Positions 9,330 through 18,652 of a DNA stretch of 58,953 nucleotides are shown here, piece after piece. Within the stretch, counting starts at the first letter, position 1. Each line of letters opens with the position of its first letter. This stretch comes from a virus, in the IMG/VR virus record IMGVR_UViG_3300010354_000099, positions 1-58,953 of that record, one strand, 5' to 3'. Position numbers and translations under genes: made by a program. Under the pieces are notes generated by a model. It was not told where the DNA came from, searched no databases, and was given only the letters and a program-made list of their open reading frames with translations.

Positions 9330-9854
9330 ATGCCAAGTACACTAGGTCCACTCTATAAACAACCAGATAATTTAAGTTTATTATCTGCATCAAAATTTAA
9401 ATTAGACATTTCAAAATTAAATTATGTTGATTATTTTTGTCAGACTGCAAATATTCCAGGAATTTCTATTCCTGCTGCTGAATACCCAACACCAAAAAGA
9501 AATATTCCATTCACAGGAACAAAAATAAATTTTGATGAACTCACAATTGAATTTATTTTAGACGAAGATTTAGCTAATTATAGAGAATTGCAAAATTGGA
9601 TTATATCTCAAAGTGATTACCTAGATAAAGATTGGTATGATAATCTAGCTAATATGAAATCTAATGGACTTTATTCTGATGCAACATTACATATCACAAC
9701 TAACGCATCTAATCCAAATTTAAAAGTAAATTTCAAGAATATATTTCCAGTATCACTATCTTCAATTGTGTTTACAACAGTAACGGATGATAGTTCGTAC
9801 AAAACTGCATCAGCAACTTTTGCATACACTTACTATGAAATTATTAAAATTTAG
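9330..9854 (+). CDS. Tail tube-like (gp19 family) protein
   Basis: A second member of the gp19 fold family, 174 residues. It has SKFKLDISKL, CQTANIPGISIPAAEYPTPKR, FDELTIEFILDEDLANYRELQNWI and a C-terminal FAYTYYEI, which mirror the tube protein at 3.3-3.9 kb. It is probably a baseplate-to-tube junction or tube-initiator component, or a tail-completion protein; the exact role cannot be told from sequence. It has its own late promoter. Confidence 0.75.
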   Translation: MPSTLGPLYKQPDNLSLLSASKFKLDISKLNYVDYFCQTANIPGISIPAAEYPTPKRNIPFTGTKINFDELTIEFILDEDLANYRELQNWIISQSDYLDKDWYDNLANMKSNGLYSDATLHITTNASNPNLKVNFKNIFPVSLSSIVFTTVTDDSSYKTASATFAYTYYEIIKI

Positions 9855-9883
9855 TTGACAAACTTATAACTTTATGTTATAAT
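9855..9883 (+). promoter_or_regulatory. Sigma70 promoter for uvsY operon
   Basis: TTGACA, 17-bp spacer, TATAAT: a perfect host-type promoter directly behind the TAG of the previous gene. Confidence 0.9.
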
Positions 9884-9912
9884 ATGTTATTAAATTAAAT
9901 TAAGGATTGTGA

Positions 9913-10338
9913 ATGACATACGAAGAAATTAAACAAAATTTTCAAAAAGATTATAAAATTTATATGGATGATTTAGTAAATGAACCAAATAATTCTGCTA
10001 TGAGACATATAAAATATATTGATCTTTATTTGAAATACAAAGATGAATTAAATAATTTATTTGATAAACAAAAGAAACTTAAAAACGATTTAACAGAATA
10101 TTATAGTGGTCAAGCCTCAAATGAAGTTTACAAACAAAAACCATTCTCTTTAAAATTAAGAAAACCACAGATCCAATCTTATGTTGAAGCAGATGATGAG
10201 TATTTAAAACTTAATCAAGAAATAAAAGAAGTAGAAAAAATTCTTAATTTACTTGAAACTATTGTTGATAGATTTAAATGGAGAGATAAGGCGATTGGAA
10301 TTATGCTTGATTATGAAAAATTTTTAAATGCAAGATAA
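9913..10338 (+). CDS. uvsY: UvsY recombination mediator
   Basis: Loads the UvsX recombinase onto single-stranded DNA coated with gp32. It has 141 residues (T4 137), a helical Lys/Glu-rich sequence, and the family segments HIKYIDLYLKYKDEL and VDRFKWRDKAIGIMLDYEKFLNA. The neighbouring uvsW, which overlaps its end by 11 bases, supports the call. Translation starts behind TTAAGGA. Confidence 0.9.
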   Translation: MTYEEIKQNFQKDYKIYMDDLVNEPNNSAMRHIKYIDLYLKYKDELNNLFDKQKKLKNDLTEYYSGQASNEVYKQKPFSLKLRKPQIQSYVEADDEYLKLNQEIKEVEKILNLLETIVDRFKWRDKAIGIMLDYEKFLNAR

Positions 10339-11803
10339 TACTTTATACATATCTAAACTAAATGAAAACTATATTAAAATAGATTCTGAAGCTGGTATTT
10401 TGTATGAATTAAATGAACATTTTACATTTCTTGTTCCTGGACATACATTTATGCCAGCTTTTAGAATGAAGACATGGGATGGTAAAATAAGATTATTTTC
10501 ACTTTATGAAAAGAAAATATACTTAGGACTTCTAAAAAAAGTTTTAGAATTTGCCAAAAAAAGAGATTATAAAGTAGTAATAGAGAGTTTAGATTTAAAA
10601 CCAAAACAAAATATATCACTAGAAGAGGCAACAAATTTTGTTGCCTCTTTAGATATTCCAGACATAACACCACATGATTATCAGTTAAACGCATTTATTC
10701 ATTGTGTTAACAATAATCGTGGTGTATTGTTGTCTCCAACTTCTAGTGGAAAATCATTAATCATTTATCTTATAACAAGATATTATCAACAGCTAGGCAA
10801 AAAAATATTAATTATTGTTCCAACAACTTCTCTTGTTGAACAAATGGCTGGAGATTTCCAGAGTTATACAAAAACACCTAAATGGTCTGATAAAAATTGT
10901 CATAAAATTTACTCTGGTCATGAAAAAATTAACAACTCAAATATTGTTATTTCTACATGGCAGAGTATTTATAAATTAAACAAAAATTGGTTTAAAGATT
11001 TTGATGTTCTTATTGGTGATGAGTGTCATTTATTTTCTGCCAAGTCACTTCAGGATATCACACTTAAATGTGAAAAAGCAAGTGTTAGAGTAGGAACAAC
11101 AGGAACTTTAAATGGAACTAAAACACACGAATTAGTTTTAACTGGTTTGTTTGGACCTGTTGAAAAAGTTATTACAACTAAAGAATTAATAGAAAAGAAA
11201 AAAATATCTGACATTAATATTAACTGTTGCATCATCGAATATAGTGAGGAAGAACGTAAGATTGTAAAAAAGATGAAGTATTCCGAAGAAATTGATTATA
11301 TTGTAGCACATAAAGGTAGAAATAATTTCCTCGTTAATTTAACTACATCTTGTGAAGGTAATACATTATTACTTTTCAATCTTGTTGAAAAACATGGAAA
11401 AGTATTATTTGAAATGATTAAACAGAAAGCAAAAAATAAAAAAATATTCTTTGTTTCTGGTGAAATTTCTGCTGAAGATAGAGAAAAAGTTAGAAAAGTT
11501 TCTGAAGAAAATAATAATGTAATTATCGTTGCTTCTTATGGAACATTCTCAACTGGTGTTTCTATCAAGAATCTACATAATGTTATATTCGCATCACCTA
11601 GTAAGTCTAGAATTAGAAATCTACAAAGTATAGGTAGAGCATTAAGAAAAAATCATAACAAAACAACAGCAGTTTTATATGATATCGCAGATGATTTTTC
11701 ATTAAAAAAACATAAAAATTTTACTTTACAACACTTCATTGAACGTGTTAAAATATATAATGAGGAGAAATTTAAACACAAGATTTATCAAATAAAATTA
11801 TGA
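10328..11803 (+). CDS. uvsW: UvsW RNA/DNA helicase
   Basis: SF2 helicase that unwinds R-loops and branched DNA and moves the phage from origin- to recombination-dependent replication. It has 491 residues (T4 503). Walker A is SPTSSGKS near residue 137, motif II is DECH near 231, motif III is TGT, and motif VI is QSIGRALRK. An N-terminal double-strand-binding domain (WDGKIRLFSLYEKKIYLGLL) is present as in T4. Confidence 0.95.
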   Translation: MQDNTLYISKLNENYIKIDSEAGILYELNEHFTFLVPGHTFMPAFRMKTWDGKIRLFSLYEKKIYLGLLKKVLEFAKKRDYKVVIESLDLKPKQNISLEEATNFVASLDIPDITPHDYQLNAFIHCVNNNRGVLLSPTSSGKSLIIYLITRYYQQLGKKILIIVPTTSLVEQMAGDFQSYTKTPKWSDKNCHKIYSGHEKINNSNIVISTWQSIYKLNKNWFKDFDVLIGDECHLFSAKSLQDITLKCEKASVRVGTTGTLNGTKTHELVLTGLFGPVEKVITTKELIEKKKISDININCCIIEYSEEERKIVKKMKYSEEIDYIVAHKGRNNFLVNLTTSCEGNTLLLFNLVEKHGKVLFEMIKQKAKNKKIFFVSGEISAEDREKVRKVSEENNNVIIVASYGTFSTGVSIKNLHNVIFASPSKSRIRNLQSIGRALRKNHNKTTAVLYDIADDFSLKKHKNFTLQHFIERVKIYNEEKFKHKIYQIKL

Positions 11804-12129
11804 TTAAACAAATTAAATTAACAAATGGCGAAGATGTTGTATGTGATTTAGAAGAAATTCAATTGTCTGAAAATAAAGTAGCTTATATGATAAAAAATGC
11901 ATATAAGATTCTACAGATGGTTAATGAGAGAGGAGATATGAATATTGGGTTCTCCCCTTGGTTTTTATATACAGACGAAGATCAAGCAATATTTTTATCA
12001 ACACAACACATAGTTGCTTATACAATACCTTCATCTAAAATTATGAGTTTTTATACTAAGACTATTAATAATGAAATGGACGATGAATTTGAAGAATTAA
12101 ACGATACAATAGGAGATGTTATCCACTAA
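11800..12129 (+). CDS. Sm-like domain protein
   Basis: A 109-residue protein starting in the ATGA overlap with uvsW and ending in another overlap with the late sigma gene. The opening IKLTNGEDVVCDL and later IFLSTQHIVAYTIPS look like the first and last strands of an Sm/LSm barrel, with an acidic tail. It resembles the product at 51.0 kb (KLINGEEVISRF). The operon position between helicase and late sigma factor suggests a regulatory or RNA-linked role; this is inference. Confidence 0.6.
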   Translation: MIKQIKLTNGEDVVCDLEEIQLSENKVAYMIKNAYKILQMVNERGDMNIGFSPWFLYTDEDQAIFLSTQHIVAYTIPSSKIMSFYTKTINNEMDDEFEELNDTIGDVIH

Positions 12130-12671
12130 TGAAAAGAAAACATTATGTTGACAATACTAAACTTTTAGAATCACTTGTTGAATACAAAGAACAAGTTTTA
12201 AAAGCTCAGGAAAATAATGAAGAGAAACCAAAAATTCCAGAGTATGTTGGTGAGTGTATTTTATTAATCAGTGAGCATTTATCATACAAACCAAATTTTA
12301 TTAATTATACATTTAAAGATGACATGGTTGGTGATGCTATTGAAAATTGTTTGATGTATATTGATAACTTCGATCCAGACAAATCAAAAAATCCATTCGC
12401 ATATTTAACACAAATAATTTACTATGCTTTCCTAAGAAGAATAGAAAAAGAAAGCAAACAATCTTACATTAAATGTAAGTTATTAGAAAAAATGGAAGTG
12501 ATTGGTTTAGATAGACAAGATCACGACAATAAAGAATATACTAATAATTATATTGGTTATATGCAAGAAAATATCGGTGATATTATCAAAAATTTTGAAC
12601 AAAAAGAAACTAACAAGAAGAAAAAAACTACTAAGCATAAAGAACTTAATTTGGGAGCAATCTTCGATTAG
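12129..12671 (+). CDS. 55: Late transcription sigma factor
   Basis: Minimal sigma factor that directs host RNA polymerase to TATAAATA late promoters. It has 180 residues, as T4 gp55 (185). The region-2-like core is KPNFINYTFKDDMVGDAIENCLMYI, NFDPDKSKNPFAYLTQIIYYAFLRRI. The gene lies between uvsW and gene 47, near its T4 position, and its target promoters are present in this window. Confidence 0.92.
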   Translation: MKRKHYVDNTKLLESLVEYKEQVLKAQENNEEKPKIPEYVGECILLISEHLSYKPNFINYTFKDDMVGDAIENCLMYIDNFDPDKSKNPFAYLTQIIYYAFLRRIEKESKQSYIKCKLLEKMEVIGLDRQDHDNKEYTNNYIGYMQENIGDIIKNFEQKETNKKKKTTKHKELNLGAIFD

Positions 12672-12674
12672 CTT

Positions 12675-13739
12675 ATGAAAAATAATAAAGTAGCAATCAT
12701 TACGGACACTCACTTTGGTGTTCGTAATGATAACATATATTTCATGAAAAATATGAAAATGTTCTTTGAGGACATTTTCTTTCCTTATTTACTAGAAAAC
12801 AATATTGATGTACTTATTCATATGGGGGATGTTTGGGATAGGCGTAAATATATCAATTTCCATACACTAAATTTCTTTAAAGAACACTTTTTTGATAAGT
12901 TAAGAGAGTATGGAATTGAGATGTTTGTTTGTGTTGGTAATCATGATGTTTATTATAAAAATACCAATACAGTCAATTCTGTTAGTGGATTATTAAAAGA
13001 ATATGATAACATTCACATTTATGATGGTGTTGCTTCAGAAGTTAACATTAAAGGAAAAGATTTTCTTTTTATTCCTTGGTTAACTTCTGATAATGGTCAA
13101 CAATCATATGAAGTTATAAATAAAACCAAATGTAAAATTGCTTTTGGACATCTTGAAATTTCTGGTTATGAAATGCACAAAGGTGCAATTTGTGAACATG
13201 GAGAAGATAAAGATGTTTATAAAAAATTTGAAATGGTTTACACTGGACACTTTCACACAAAAAATTCTCATGGAAATATATCATATCTTGGAACTCCATA
13301 TGAGATGACTTTTGCTGATTGTGGTGAAGAAAAAGGTTTTCATGTACTGGATGTTCAAACTAATGAATTAAAATATATTGTAAATCCTCATAGAATGTTC
13401 TATAGAGCAGTTTATGTTGAAGGTAATACATACAGTAAGGAATACTTTAATAAGTTTGCTTCTTCTTATGTTAAGGTTATTGTTGGTGAAGCAATTAATC
13501 CAAAGAAGTTTAGTACATTCTTAGATTCAATTTATGCAGTTACTCCATTAGATGTTACTGTTGTTGAAGAAAAGAAAATAGAACTAGAAAATAATACAGT
13601 TGAAGTTAAGATGTCAGAAGACACTTTAACCATTTTAAATGCTTATGTAGATGATTTAGTTTTGGATATGGATAAAAACAGACTAAAAAATTTACTAAAA
13701 GAAATATATCTTGATGCTACAGTTGAGGAAAAAGAATGA
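12675..13739 (+). CDS. 47: Recombination nuclease subunit (SbcD/Mre11-like)
   Basis: Metallophosphoesterase subunit of the gp46/47 nuclease that resects DNA ends for recombination-dependent replication. The motifs are TDTHFG (Asp11, His13), MGDVWDR, VGNHDV and GHFHTK. The length of 354 residues fits T4 gp47 (339). It overlaps gene 46 by an ATGA junction. Confidence 0.95.
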   Translation: MKNNKVAIITDTHFGVRNDNIYFMKNMKMFFEDIFFPYLLENNIDVLIHMGDVWDRRKYINFHTLNFFKEHFFDKLREYGIEMFVCVGNHDVYYKNTNTVNSVSGLLKEYDNIHIYDGVASEVNIKGKDFLFIPWLTSDNGQQSYEVINKTKCKIAFGHLEISGYEMHKGAICEHGEDKDVYKKFEMVYTGHFHTKNSHGNISYLGTPYEMTFADCGEEKGFHVLDVQTNELKYIVNPHRMFYRAVYVEGNTYSKEYFNKFASSYVKVIVGEAINPKKFSTFLDSIYAVTPLDVTVVEEKKIELENNTVEVKMSEDTLTILNAYVDDLVLDMDKNRLKNLLKEIYLDATVEEKE

Positions 13740-15442
13740 TAAAATTTGAAACAGTAAGATGGAAGAACTTCTTATCTACAGGTAATAATTTTACTGAAAT
13801 TGATTTAAACACAAAGAAAACATGGTTGATTGTTGGTGTTAATGGTTCAGGTAAATCAACTCTCTTAGATGCTATTACCTTTGGTTTATTTGGTAAGCCA
13901 TTTAGAAAGATTAACAAACCACAATTAGTAAATTCCATCAACCAGAAAGATTGTGTTGTTGAAATTGAATTTGTGGTTAACAACAACAAATATAAAGTTG
14001 TTCGTGGTTTAAAACCAAACATCTTTGAAATTTATGATAAAAATAGATTAATTGAACAGTCTGCTGATTCAAAAGATTATCAGACTTTCTTAGAAGAACA
14101 AATTTTAAATGTTAATTATAAATCTTTTATTCAAGTAGTTATTCTTGGTTCTGGAAACTATGTTCCTTTTATGCAATTATCTGCTGCTGATAGAAGATTT
14201 ATTATTGAAGACTTACTTGATATTCAAATATTTTCTTCAATGAATGTTTCTTTAAAATCTAGGATGTCTGAGTTAGTTTCCGAAACAAATGTTTATCTAA
14301 CACAATCTGAAATCTTAAAAGAAAGAGTTAGAATTGTTCAAAAGCATATAAATGAACTTGAAGAAAACAGTGAGAAGAAGTTACAAGAATTAAAAAATAC
14401 TTTAGATAAAAATAATAGTAAAATTTCAGAACATGAAGAAAATATTCTGAAATTAAAAGAAAAGATAACAGAATACAAAAAGAAATTGAATCCATTAAAG
14501 TCTTTAGATAAAAAGTCAAGAGATTTTCAAACTATTATTGCTAAGTTAGAACAGAATATTCTAAAAATCAAGTCCGATATATCATTCTTTGATAAGAATA
14601 CATCTTGTCCAACTTGTTCTCAAGTTATTGATGAAGATTTCAAAAAAGAAATACAAGAAACTAAAAATCAAAAGTTGAAGGAAATGTATGATGGATTCAA
14701 AGAAGCTACTTCTGAATTCAATAAAATTGAACTAAAGATAAAAGAATTAACTGAATATGCAGAAGTATTAACACAATTAAATGATGACATAAGAGAACAA
14801 TCTAGTTATATTTTAGCATTAAATGAATATAACTCAAAACTTACAGTTGACTTGGACAGTATCAAAATAGAAAAAGAGCAACCATTCAAAAAAGAAGAAT
14901 TGGAAGAAACTAAAACTGAACTTGAAGATTGTTTAAAAACACTGATTAAGTTAAGAGAAGATGAAAGTTATTACCATGTGATTGGTGAGATGTTAAAGGA
15001 CAGTGGGATTAAAACTAAGATTATTAATAATTATATTCCAGTTATTAACAAGCTAATTAACCAATATTTGGATATGCTTGATTTCTTTATTTCGTTTGAG
15101 TTTGATGAGAACTTCAAAGAAAAAATGAAATCAAGAGGTAGAGATGATTTTAGTTATGAATCATTCTCTGAAGGTGAAAAGAATAAGATTGATCTTGCAA
15201 TTCTGTTTGCTTTTAGAGAAATAGCAAAGAAAAAGAATTCCACCAATACCAATTTATTGATATTTGATGAAATTCTTGATGGTTCACTTGATGTTGAAGG
15301 AACAGAAAACTTCCTTAAAATCTTGAATAAGAGTATAAAAGGAATGACTATCTACATCATATCACATAAAGATCAAGTTGTAGATAAGTTTAATAATTCA
15401 ATTAGATTCCAAAAAGTTAAGAACTTTTCACAGATTGTCTAA
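13736..15442 (+). CDS. 46: Recombination nuclease subunit (SbcC/Rad50-like)
   Basis: SMC-like ATPase partner of gp47. Walker A is GVNGSGKST (residues 34-42). Two coiled-coil arms flank a zinc hook CPTC near residue 292. The ABC signature is SFSEGEKNKIDLA and Walker B LLIFDEILDG. The 568 residues match T4 (560). The 3' end overlaps the leftward exonuclease gene by 26 bases. Confidence 0.95.
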   Translation: MIKFETVRWKNFLSTGNNFTEIDLNTKKTWLIVGVNGSGKSTLLDAITFGLFGKPFRKINKPQLVNSINQKDCVVEIEFVVNNNKYKVVRGLKPNIFEIYDKNRLIEQSADSKDYQTFLEEQILNVNYKSFIQVVILGSGNYVPFMQLSAADRRFIIEDLLDIQIFSSMNVSLKSRMSELVSETNVYLTQSEILKERVRIVQKHINELEENSEKKLQELKNTLDKNNSKISEHEENILKLKEKITEYKKKLNPLKSLDKKSRDFQTIIAKLEQNILKIKSDISFFDKNTSCPTCSQVIDEDFKKEIQETKNQKLKEMYDGFKEATSEFNKIELKIKELTEYAEVLTQLNDDIREQSSYILALNEYNSKLTVDLDSIKIEKEQPFKKEELEETKTELEDCLKTLIKLREDESYYHVIGEMLKDSGIKTKIINNYIPVINKLINQYLDMLDFFISFEFDENFKEKMKSRGRDDFSYESFSEGEKNKIDLAILFAFREIAKKKNSTNTNLLIFDEILDGSLDVEGTENFLKILNKSIKGMTIYIISHKDQVVDKFNNSIRFQKVKNFSQIV

Positions 15443-16073
15443 AATTAAGAATAACCTGGAGCAACTTCTCACGATAGTTGCTCCTTTTTTCTATGTATGG
15501 TATTGTTCCACCATAATCATCTGCAATTAAAATAACAATCTGAGGAATCTTAATTCCTGTTCTTTCTTCAAACATATAGCTGTAGCATGATGCCTGAAGG
15601 AAATAATTCATAATATCATCTTTTTCCTTTATTCTTCTACTAGTCTTGAAGTCGATAATAGAAGGTTTTCCACTATAATCTGCAATACAGTCTGTACGTC
15701 CAGCAATCTGCAAATAATCGCTATATAATGGCACTTCTAGGCCATAAACGTTGTTTACCCTATCCAGATATGGTTTAAGCTGTAAAAACGTCATGTTGGG
15801 GCTTATAGGGCGATTTAAGAGGTATTGTTCAGCCATACCATGAATCAAGGTACCACGTTCATTAGCTCTTTTTAAAACTCTAGCTGCTTCCTCTTCACCT
15901 ACACGTTTTTTCCATTCTTCAATTCCACTTTTTTCAACTGAAGACAATACTGTTGTGACAGATGGGTAAAATTTACCTTCTGGTGTTTTATAATGTCTTT
16001 TTTCGTTTATTGTTGTTTCTTCAATTTGTGGTAATGATATAAATTTATGGGTAAATGTTTTTTGTGTTTTCAT
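15417..16073 (-). CDS. RecB-like PD-(D/E)XK exonuclease
   Basis: Predicted metal-dependent nuclease of 218 residues, similar to the Cas4/RecB-type exonucleases of T4-like environmental phages. The nuclease core is GRTDCIADYSGKPSIIDFKTSRR (Asp in GRTD, then D-x-K in DFKT), followed by a QASCYSYMFEE helix, the Q-x-x-x-Y element of this fold. It probably processes DNA ends. Its 3' coding region contains the terminator hairpin of gene 46 on the other strand. Confidence 0.85.
   Translation of the reverse strand: MKTQKTFTHKFISLPQIEETTINEKRHYKTPEGKFYPSVTTVLSSVEKSGIEEWKKRVGEEEAARVLKRANERGTLIHGMAEQYLLNRPISPNMTFLQLKPYLDRVNNVYGLEVPLYSDYLQIAGRTDCIADYSGKPSIIDFKTSRRIKEKDDIMNYFLQASCYSYMFEERTGIKIPQIVILIADDYGGTIPYIEKRSNYREKLLQVILNFRQSVKSS
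15458..15491 (+). terminator. Terminator of gene 46, inside the opposing exonuclease gene
   Basis: GGAGCAAC, 11-nt loop, GTTGCTCC then T6. It lies within the last codons of the leftward exonuclease gene. Confidence 0.8.
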
Positions 16074-16081
16074 AATTTTAA

Positions 16082-16099
16082 GGGGGGATTTCTCCCCCC
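16082..16099 (-). terminator. Terminator after phoH
   Basis: GGGGGGA-loop-TCCCCCC between phoH and the exonuclease gene; short T/A-rich tail in the leftward direction. Confidence 0.65.
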
Positions 16100-16102
16100 A
16101 TT

Positions 16103-16837
16103 TTATCCTTCAAAAGCTGAACCGTATCCTAATTTCTTCTTCTGTATTATATAGTCTTTAACTAAAGAGCTTCTAACAATATCATCAGTTTGGAATTCAA
16201 TGAAGTCAAAAATTTCCATATTGTCAATGATGTTCATGAATTTTGGAAGTCCAGTTAAATCATTTCTACTCTTAATTAAATCTGTTTGGTCAATATCACC
16301 ACAGAAAATAATCTTACAATTTGGACCAACTCTGCTGATTAGTGTATCAGCTTCAGCAAATGTATAATTTTGGGCTTCATCTGCAATAACAATTGCATCA
16401 TTTAAGGTGATGCCTCTTAAAAATGAGGTAGAAACAAATTCAATTGTACCTTTTCCTTTTAGAATATCATAAGCATCACCACGTTGGAATAAGGTATTGC
16501 AAATAACTTGATAAGGCATTTCATACATCATCATTTTTTCTTTTGCTGTTCCAGGTAAGAATCCAATATCTCTGGATGGAACTGCTGAACGAATAATAAC
16601 AATCTTTTTATATTCTTTTGAAGTAAGAATTGTTTTTAAGGCTAGATATAAAGAAATAAAGGTTTTACCTGTACCTGCTACACCATGTAAAAACAGATGA
16701 TAACCTTCATTAAACGCATCAAATACATCTTGTTGAGCTTGTGTTTTTGGAGTGATGTTTTGAATTCTTAAACCTTGTAATGATGTAGATTTTTCAACAG
16801 GTTCTGCGTTATTTCTTCTTTTCTTATTCTGTGACAT
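16103..16837 (-). CDS. phoH: PhoH-like ATPase
   Basis: P-loop ATPase of the PhoH family, common in environmental phages; its cellular role is unsettled (RNA-related or stress-linked). Seen: HGVAGTGKT (Walker A), RSAVPSRDIGFLPG, VIADEAQNYT (Walker B, DEAQN) and IIFCGDIDQTDL. The start at 16837 is chosen because AGGAGA lies just before it; an upstream in-frame ATG would add 12 residues without a ribosome site. Confidence 0.93.
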   Translation of the reverse strand: MSQNKKRRNNAEPVEKSTSLQGLRIQNITPKTQAQQDVFDAFNEGYHLFLHGVAGTGKTFISLYLALKTILTSKEYKKIVIIRSAVPSRDIGFLPGTAKEKMMMYEMPYQVICNTLFQRGDAYDILKGKGTIEFVSTSFLRGITLNDAIVIADEAQNYTFAEADTLISRVGPNCKIIFCGDIDQTDLIKSRNDLTGLPKFMNIIDNMEIFDFIEFQTDDIVRSSLVKDYIIQKKKLGYGSAFEG

Positions 16838-16865
16838 AGATCTCCTAATGTTAGGGCTAAAAATA

Positions 16866-16892
16866 AAAAGCACAGTTTTACACTGTGCTTTT
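16866..16892 (-). terminator. Terminator after the FmdB-like gene
   Basis: AAAAGCACAG-loop-CTGTGCTTTT; in the leftward direction the stem is followed by T/A-rich sequence. Confidence 0.8.
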
Positions 16893-16927
16893 GGAAGGAT
16901 TAATGATGTTAGAGAAAATACTCATCA

Positions 16928-17185
16928 CTAATATTTATTTTTTAGCGTATTTTTGGGTACACTATGTTTAATTCTATCTAAAACACCTTCTTTGAAGGCT
17001 TGTGGAACCTTTCTGACACCAATTCTAACTGGATCTGCAATTCTGATAGAATGTGCTACCCTTTCAATATCTTTCTGTCCACAAATTGGACAGTCTGATT
17101 GTACATAAGCTTCTAAATCATCATAATTAACTCTTTTTTCAAAAACTTCTTGTGTTGAACTACATTTAAAATCATAAAAAGGCAT
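16928..17185 (-). CDS. FmdB-type zinc ribbon protein
   Basis: An 85-residue protein beginning MPFYDFKCSSTQEVFEKRV, the usual start of FmdB-family zinc ribbons, with a CPICG knuckle near residue 32. The first knuckle is reduced to a single Cys (Cys8) instead of CxxC, so zinc binding may be altered. It starts one base from the stop of the Clp-like gene, so the two are co-translated. Confidence 0.75.
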   Translation of the reverse strand: MPFYDFKCSSTQEVFEKRVNYDDLEAYVQSDCPICGQKDIERVAHSIRIADPVRIGVRKVPQAFKEGVLDRIKHSVPKNTLKNKY

Positions 17186-18201
17186 TATAATAAATCCTCT
17201 GGTTCAATCTTATAAAATTTAAAATCATCATCATAATCTACTTTTACAATATCATATTGTTCAATTTGTTTACTAGCTATTAGATTACTTAAACTAATCT
17301 TTACACTTCTATCTATAATTCTCTTTAAATCTCTTGCACCATATTCTTTACTAATACCTTTTGCCAAGATATACTCTTTTGACTTATCTGTAAACTCAAT
17401 AAAGATATTTTGCTTAGTTTTATACATTATTAGATCTTGTAATAATGCTAATTCAATATTAAGAATTTTAATATAATCATCATGATTTAATTCTCTAAAA
17501 TAAATCATTCTATCGAGACGATTAATGAATTCTGGTGTAAACTTTTTCTTTACTTCAGAAATAGAAAAATTTCTCATGTCAGAGACAGAATTTAATTTAT
17601 CAGTTTGTGTAAATCCTAGATCTCTTTTTTTCTTCAATTGTGCTAATTTCTGAGCACCAATATTACTTGTCATAATAATAAAACAAGAAGACATATCTAC
17701 CTGTTTATTATCACCTAATGTTAATGTACCTTTATCAAGAATACCAAGCAATAAATTCCATAGTGCATCAGAAGATTTTTCAATTTCATCAAACAAAACA
17801 ATTGTAAATTTATTTTGTTCTGTTTGATGTTGCTTTATCTTTTCTTCAGAAAAAATTGGATGTGTTTCTCTATGTCCAAGATATCCAGGTGGAGAACCAA
17901 CAAGTTTAGAAATTTCATGACTATGTTGAAATTCCCCACAATCTATCTTAATAAACGCTTTATCAGAACCAAAAACACTTTCTGCAAAAGCTTCAACTAC
18001 TCTGGTTTTACCAGTGCCTGTAGGACCAATCATTAAAAGATTGGCAATCGGGCGATTAGTTGGAATTAATTTAGTTTTATATAATTGGTAATATTCACAA
18101 ATAATTTCTATTGGCTCCGTTTGACCAATAATCTTATTATACAACTTAGTTCTTAATTCCTGGGTGAAATCACCCTTGATGTTCTGATCTAATAGTTTCA
18201 T
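17185..18201 (-). CDS. Clp-type AAA+ ATPase (single AAA2 module)
   Basis: A 338-residue protein equivalent to the second ATPase module of ClpA/ClpB without N-domain or first module. Walker A is MIGPTGTGKT (about residues 57-66), then GSPPGYLGH, the conserved pore-loop region, Walker B VLFDEIEKSS, sensor 1 MTSNIGA, arginine finger region EFINRLDRMIYFREL and sensor 2 GARDLKRIIDR. It may unfold proteins for degradation or disaggregation, or act as a packaging or assembly chaperone; the target is unknown. Confidence 0.88.
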   Translation of the reverse strand: MKLLDQNIKGDFTQELRTKLYNKIIGQTEPIEIICEYYQLYKTKLIPTNRPIANLLMIGPTGTGKTRVVEAFAESVFGSDKAFIKIDCGEFQHSHEISKLVGSPPGYLGHRETHPIFSEEKIKQHQTEQNKFTIVLFDEIEKSSDALWNLLLGILDKGTLTLGDNKQVDMSSCFIIMTSNIGAQKLAQLKKKRDLGFTQTDKLNSVSDMRNFSISEVKKKFTPEFINRLDRMIYFRELNHDDYIKILNIELALLQDLIMYKTKQNIFIEFTDKSKEYILAKGISKEYGARDLKRIIDRSVKISLSNLIASKQIEQYDIVKVDYDDDFKFYKIEPEDLL

Positions 18202-18206
18202 AATCC

Positions 18207-18638
18207 CTATTGATATTTAGAAGAGGCATAAAACACATGATTTTGAATTCTCACAATTTTCTTCACTTTTTTCGTCCAAGGTGGTTTGATTGAAATTTCA
18301 TGGAAATATATTGATCCTTTTGTTGGATCTTTTGTCATTTTGAAGTGTCTAGCAACGAAAACACTATCGTGCCATCTCCAATCATTAACTAATTTTAGTT
18401 TTTTATTTCTTGTCCATGAAAACTGATTTTTTTGATATACTACAGCACAATATGTTTTTGGGTATTTGGGATGAAGTTTTCTATTATAGGTGACCCAGGC
18501 AACCGCCATTTTTCCTTCAAGAGCTTGATTACCAGCTTCAAAAAAGATATTTTTGGCTAAACACATAGTTTCTTTGTCAATTTTTTGCGCTGCCATTGGG
18601 AACCATAACATTGCTGTTACTATAATTCTTACTAGCAT
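18207..18638 (-). CDS. SleB-type cell wall hydrolase (probable endolysin)
   Basis: A 143-residue Hydrolase_2/SleB-like domain. A hydrophobic N-terminus (LVRIIVTAMLWFPMAAQ) suggests a signal peptide or signal-anchor. The catalytic segment is CLAKNIFFEAGNQALEGKMAVAWVTYNR with Glu in FFEA, followed by QFSWT, typical of the family. It is the best candidate for the lytic enzyme in this window. There is no Shine-Dalgarno close to the ATG; a hairpin followed by T6 stands between AAGGAG and the start. Confidence 0.85.
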   Translation of the reverse strand: MLVRIIVTAMLWFPMAAQKIDKETMCLAKNIFFEAGNQALEGKMAVAWVTYNRKLHPKYPKTYCAVVYQKNQFSWTRNKKLKLVNDWRWHDSVFVARHFKMTKDPTKGSIYFHEISIKPPWTKKVKKIVRIQNHVFYASSKYQ

Positions 18639-18652
18639 TGTTTTTTTAAAAT

